DNA from: Prolixibacteraceae bacterium | GTDB lineage: Bacteria; Bacteroidota; Bacteroidia; Bacteroidales; Prolixibacteraceae | Length of the DNA stretch: 9,362 nucleotides | Direction: 5' to 3' | Assembly (NCBI GenBank): GCA_017998095.1 | Contig: JAGODU010000154.1 | Span: 1 to 9,362, forward strand | Part shown: positions 6,380 to 9,362 of the stretch, in pieces | How the letters are laid out: each line of letters opens with the position of its first letter | Numbering within the stretch: the stretch's first letter is position 1 | Made by a program: the position numbers and the translations under genes | The notes under the pieces: generated by a model | What the model was told of the DNA's origin: nothing | The model's input: only the letters and a program-made list of their open reading frames with translations | Database searches by the model: none

Positions 6380-7888
6380 ATGAGTGTTTTTGACAAAATA
6401 AACAGCCTCAGACTTAAACCTGAGGGTTTGTTCCTGTCAGAATCTATTTCAAAGGACCTCTCCGGTAAATCTGTGCGCGGTGGTATAATAACTTTAGGTT
6501 CTACCGCGTTTTTGTTCGTGACAAATATAGGTCGGACAGTTGTTCTGGCCAGGCTATTAACCCCTGAAGATTTCGGAATTATTGGTATGGTGGCTGTTTT
6601 CATAAACTTTATTTCTATTTTCAAAGATGCCGGATTATCTATGGCTACCGTACAAAAAGATAATATAAGTAATGAACAGATCAGCAAGTTGGCATGGCTG
6701 AATTTATTGATTACGGTTTCATTGGGTTTGGTAATAATTTTAGCTTCTCCATTGGTTGCCATGTTCTATAATAAACAAGAACTTACCTTCGTAACTATAG
6801 CTTTATCATTTTCCTTTATAATTGAAGGATTCACAATACAACATCGTGCTTTACTTCAGCGTCATATGCGATTTGACAGTCTCAATATTGTAACTATAAC
6901 ATCATCATTAGCCGGTATTTTTGCCTCAATTTTTTTATCTATAATGGGATGGCGATATTGGGCGCTGGTTTCAGGAACCATATTTACCTCAGTATGTGCA
7001 GTTTTCCTGACTTATTATTTTTGTCCATGGATACCTAAAAGAAATTCAAATGAAGCGAATGTTAAAAGCATGTTTAATTTCGGATTAAACCTGACGACAA
7101 GTTCGGTTGTTAATTTTTTCGCAAGACAGGCAGATAAAATTATAATAGGTAAAATAGTTGGTGCAGTACAACTTGGACTATATGATAAAGCATATCAATT
7201 ATTTCGAATGCCTACTGCTAATATTCTTTCGCCCATAAGAAATGTGGCTATGCCTGCTCTAAGTTCGATTCAAAAGGAGAAAGAACAATATTTGAAGTAT
7301 TATAAAAGTATTATATTATTAACTGCAACTTTTGTTTTTCCACTGTCGGTCTATTTTTACATTGAAGCTGATTTCATAATAAATTTAATTTTAGGCAATC
7401 AGTGGCTTGGAGCAATACCGATATTTAAATTGCTTGCCATTGGAGGTTTAATACAGCCTATTACTGGCCAGAGTGGTATTGTCATGTTGAGTACAGGGAA
7501 CACAAAACGCTACCTGCACTGGCAGATTTTTTATTCTACATGTCTTGTAATTTCATTTATAATTGGAATTAGATTTGGAGTAACCGGACTCGCAACTGCA
7601 TATGCGATTGCTGAGTTTATTTTATTTCTGCCTGGTTTGTTACATAACTACAAGAACACACCGGTAAAACCGCTTATTGTACTTAATGAACTTATCATTC
7701 CAATTTTAGTATCGTTGTTTGCAGCATTCACCCTGCTTGCAGCCAGGTCTATATTTAAAACTGAAGATATAATAATACATATTTCTTACGCAATTTTATT
7801 TTTTTCTCTTTATTCTGTCATTACATGGCAAAGAAAAGATTTTCGACATACAATACAACTAATGGTAAGTAAAATCAGTTCAGACTAA
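6380..7888 (+). CDS. WzxC-type polysaccharide flippase (MOP superfamily, Polysacc_synt family)
   Basis: The 502-residue protein is almost wholly hydrophobic, with about 12-14 membrane helices. Family features include SVRGGIITLGS at 31-41 leading into the first helix, VVLARLLTPEDFG at 54-66, DAGLSMATVQ at 83-92, and the central block FNFGLNLTTSS...ARQADKIIIG...LGLYDKAYQLFRMP at about 232-278. These are typical of the WzxC/TuaB/AmsL branch of exporters. It would flip lipid-linked oligosaccharide units to the periplasmic face of the inner membrane; the substrate cannot be read from sequence. An in-frame TAA at 6353 and the absence of another Met before residue 70 support the start at 6380. It lies 88 bases after the Wzc-like gene, and only 4 bases separate its stop from the next start, so translation with the glycosyltransferase is probably coupled. 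Confidence 0.9.
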   Translation: MSVFDKINSLRLKPEGLFLSESISKDLSGKSVRGGIITLGSTAFLFVTNIGRTVVLARLLTPEDFGIIGMVAVFINFISIFKDAGLSMATVQKDNISNEQISKLAWLNLLITVSLGLVIILASPLVAMFYNKQELTFVTIALSFSFIIEGFTIQHRALLQRHMRFDSLNIVTITSSLAGIFASIFLSIMGWRYWALVSGTIFTSVCAVFLTYYFCPWIPKRNSNEANVKSMFNFGLNLTTSSVVNFFARQADKIIIGKIVGAVQLGLYDKAYQLFRMPTANILSPIRNVAMPALSSIQKEKEQYLKYYKSIILLTATFVFPLSVYFYIEADFIINLILGNQWLGAIPIFKLLAIGGLIQPITGQSGIVMLSTGNTKRYLHWQIFYSTCLVISFIIGIRFGVTGLATAYAIAEFILFLPGLLHNYKNTPVKPLIVLNELIIPILVSLFAAFTLLAARSIFKTEDIIIHISYAILFFSLYSVITWQRKDFRHTIQLMVSKISSD

Positions 7889-7892
7889 ATCA

Positions 7893-9164
7893 ATGGTTAA
7901 TAATTTTACTAAAATCGTAAAAAAAGCATTAATTCTAACAGAAGTTTTTCCTCCGGCATTTAATCCAAGAATTGGATATCTAGTTAAATACCTGCCTTCT
8001 TATGATTGGCAGGCTGACATTATTACTCAGAATACCTTTAAAGATAACAATTTTAAATATCTGATCGGCAATAATAAGATAATACGGGTTGATGTAACAA
8101 ATATGGATACACCAATCGGGTACATAGAGAAAATATGGAGGCTTATTAATAGAAAAAGGCACTTCAGAAATAACAAAAAGCCATTTATAAGAGCCATTGA
8201 ATCATCTTTAATCAAAGAAGATTATTCGGTTATTTTTATTTCCGTTTCATGGAATATGTTTGTTCTAGAAGCAGCATATGTAGTTGCAAAAAAATGGAGC
8301 TTGCCTCTTATCGTTGACCTTAGAGATATACATGAGCAGAAACCTTCTATGATTAATCATAGCAGAAATCTAAGATCTGTCTTGTTTCAATATTTGGATC
8401 AAACCTTTTACAAAATGGTTATAAGGTTGAGGAATAACATTGTCAGTAAGGCAGATGCTGTAATTTCAGTATCACCATGGCATGTGGGATATCTTTCAAA
8501 ACTAAATAAAAATGTATTTTTAATTTACAATGGTTATGATCCGAAATTGTTCTTTCCAGGAATACCTGTCAGAACCAACAAGTTCCTAATTACATATACC
8601 GGCATTGTAAATTCGGAAGATCAACAGGATCCGGGATTATTGTTTCAAGCAGTGAAAAAGTTGGATGAGCAGGATATGTTTACTGAAGATTTATTCAGGA
8701 TTCAATTTTATACACCTAAAAAATTCAGAAAATATATTGAAGAAAACAAGCTTTATCCAAGAGTTAAGAAGTACATCGATTTTTTTGATTATGTAGATTA
8801 TCAGGATGTCCCCCGTATCTTAAATTATTCCTCTATATGTCTTGTATTGACTAATATATCAAACAAAGATGGCCCCCGGGGGGTCTTAACAACCAAATTT
8901 TTCGAGTACCTTGGAGTTGAAAGACCTGTTCTGTGTGTCAGAAGTGATGAAGATATTCTGGAGGATACAATACGAAAGTTAAATATAGGTATTGCAGCTC
9001 GTACCGTTAATGATGCTGAAAATTTTATCAAAGAAAAATGGTATGAATGGAAGGATAAAGGATATACAACTGCTAACGTGACTAAAAATTATAAATATCA
9101 GTTCTCTCGTGAATATCAGGCCAATCAATTTGTAGAAATTTTAAATCAAGTTTCGAATTTATAA
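7893..9164 (+). CDS. GT-B fold glycosyltransferase, family GT4-like
   Basis: The product has 423 residues with a two-Rossmann GT-B plan. The N-terminal half opens with KKALILTEVFPPAFNPRIGYLVKYL (about 10-34), a typical GT4 acceptor-side start, and contains PLIVDLRDIHE (138-148) and ADAVISVSP (187-195). The interdomain linker IYNGYDPKLF is at 211-220. The donor-side half starts with FLITYTGIV (231-239) and carries LTTKFFEYLGVERPVL (332-347), where E338 occupies the place of the second Glu of the usual EX7E nucleotide-sugar site. The first Glu is not obvious, as G and P (GPRG) lie in that region. The enzyme should add one sugar to the lipid-linked repeat unit in the cytoplasm; donor and linkage are unknown. 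It follows the flippase by 4 bases. It is AT-rich (about 25-30% G+C in sampled lines) except for a sharp G/C tract at 8871-8883. No ribosome site distinguishes the start. Confidence 0.87.
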   Translation: MVNNFTKIVKKALILTEVFPPAFNPRIGYLVKYLPSYDWQADIITQNTFKDNNFKYLIGNNKIIRVDVTNMDTPIGYIEKIWRLINRKRHFRNNKKPFIRAIESSLIKEDYSVIFISVSWNMFVLEAAYVVAKKWSLPLIVDLRDIHEQKPSMINHSRNLRSVLFQYLDQTFYKMVIRLRNNIVSKADAVISVSPWHVGYLSKLNKNVFLIYNGYDPKLFFPGIPVRTNKFLITYTGIVNSEDQQDPGLLFQAVKKLDEQDMFTEDLFRIQFYTPKKFRKYIEENKLYPRVKKYIDFFDYVDYQDVPRILNYSSICLVLTNISNKDGPRGVLTTKFFEYLGVERPVLCVRSDEDILEDTIRKLNIGIAARTVNDAENFIKEKWYEWKDKGYTTANVTKNYKYQFSREYQANQFVEILNQVSNL

Positions 9165-9362
9165 AATGCTATCTTATAAAAAAGTAAGGTTGATTAACAA
9201 TGTTTATTTATTTGTTTAGATTAATTCGTTCTTAATATATAATTATCACTAATATACCTATTTATATTACTGATGTGTTTTTCTTAGCGAGGCAAATTCT
9301 TGTTACCTTTTCTCTCAGCCAGAAATGAACTTTTAACTATCAATTAAATGTCTGTATTTAGT
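9165..9362. other. Non-coding tail of the window, possible start of the next gene at 9348
   Basis: These 198 bases follow the glycosyltransferase and are AT-rich. I see no complete reading frame of note, no convincing hairpin terminator and no good Bacteroidota promoter match. An ATG at 9348-9350 opens five codons (M S V F S) to the window edge without a stop. It could begin the next polysaccharide gene, but nothing in five codons can be identified. A preceding ATG at 9325 meets a stop after three codons. Confidence 0.3.

Noticed and set aside
6352..6762. A 136-codon open frame on the minus strand
   Set aside because: It lies opposite the clearly real flippase gene, its translation shows no domain or signal, and it is best explained as a shadow frame.
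9158..9180. Possible terminator hairpin at the end of the glycosyltransferase gene (TTTATAA paired with TTATAAA)
   Set aside because: The stem is seven A/T pairs only, overlaps the stop codon and is followed by A rather than T residues, so it is unlikely to terminate transcription.

Overview
The window looks like chromosomal DNA of a Bacteroidota member, probably a Bacteroidales or related environmental lineage. The clearest sign is the C-terminal type IX secretion (Por) sorting domain of the first gene, since that system is confined to Bacteroidota. Supporting signs are the low G+C, the absence of clear Shine-Dalgarno sequences before the genes, and a Wza/Wzc pair of the Bacteroidota form (short Wza lipoprotein with a C-terminal membrane helix, fused two-domain Wzc kinase).

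Layout. Positions 1-933 hold the 3' end of a secreted leucine-rich-repeat protein. A short tandem repeat built on CTTTAGGCA fills the gap before, and runs almost into the start codon of, a capF-type gene (1001-2119), which encodes a nucleotide-sugar reductase fused to a cupin domain. A six-helix membrane protein of unknown function lies on the minus strand (2209-2823). It sits in the most AT-rich part of the window, with an intergenic stretch of only about 14% G+C behind it. From 3022 four plus-strand genes form an exopolysaccharide or capsule export and assembly block: an outer-membrane polysaccharide export lipoprotein (Wza-like, 3022-3810), a chain-length determinant/tyrosine autokinase (Wzc-like, 3922-6291), a WzxC-type flippase (6380-7888) and a GT-B glycosyltransferase (7893-9164). 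The last 198 bases show no gene, except that an ATG at 9348 could start the next one.

How the genes fit together. A glycosyltransferase adds sugars to a lipid-linked repeat unit on the cytoplasmic face. The flippase moves the unit across the inner membrane. Wzc sets chain length and, with Wza, builds the envelope-spanning export channel. CapF would supply an N-acetyl-L-fucosamine-type precursor, but its usual partners CapE and CapG are not in the window. The export block has no polymerase, initiating transferase or Wzb phosphatase here, so the locus very likely continues to the right.

I do not see a clear undescribed system. The items most worth a second look are the uncharacterised DE..HE membrane protein, the Tyr-to-Phe change at the expected catalytic position of CapF, the two-word tandem repeat abutting capF, and a 13-base pure G/C palindromic tract inside an otherwise AT-rich glycosyltransferase gene.
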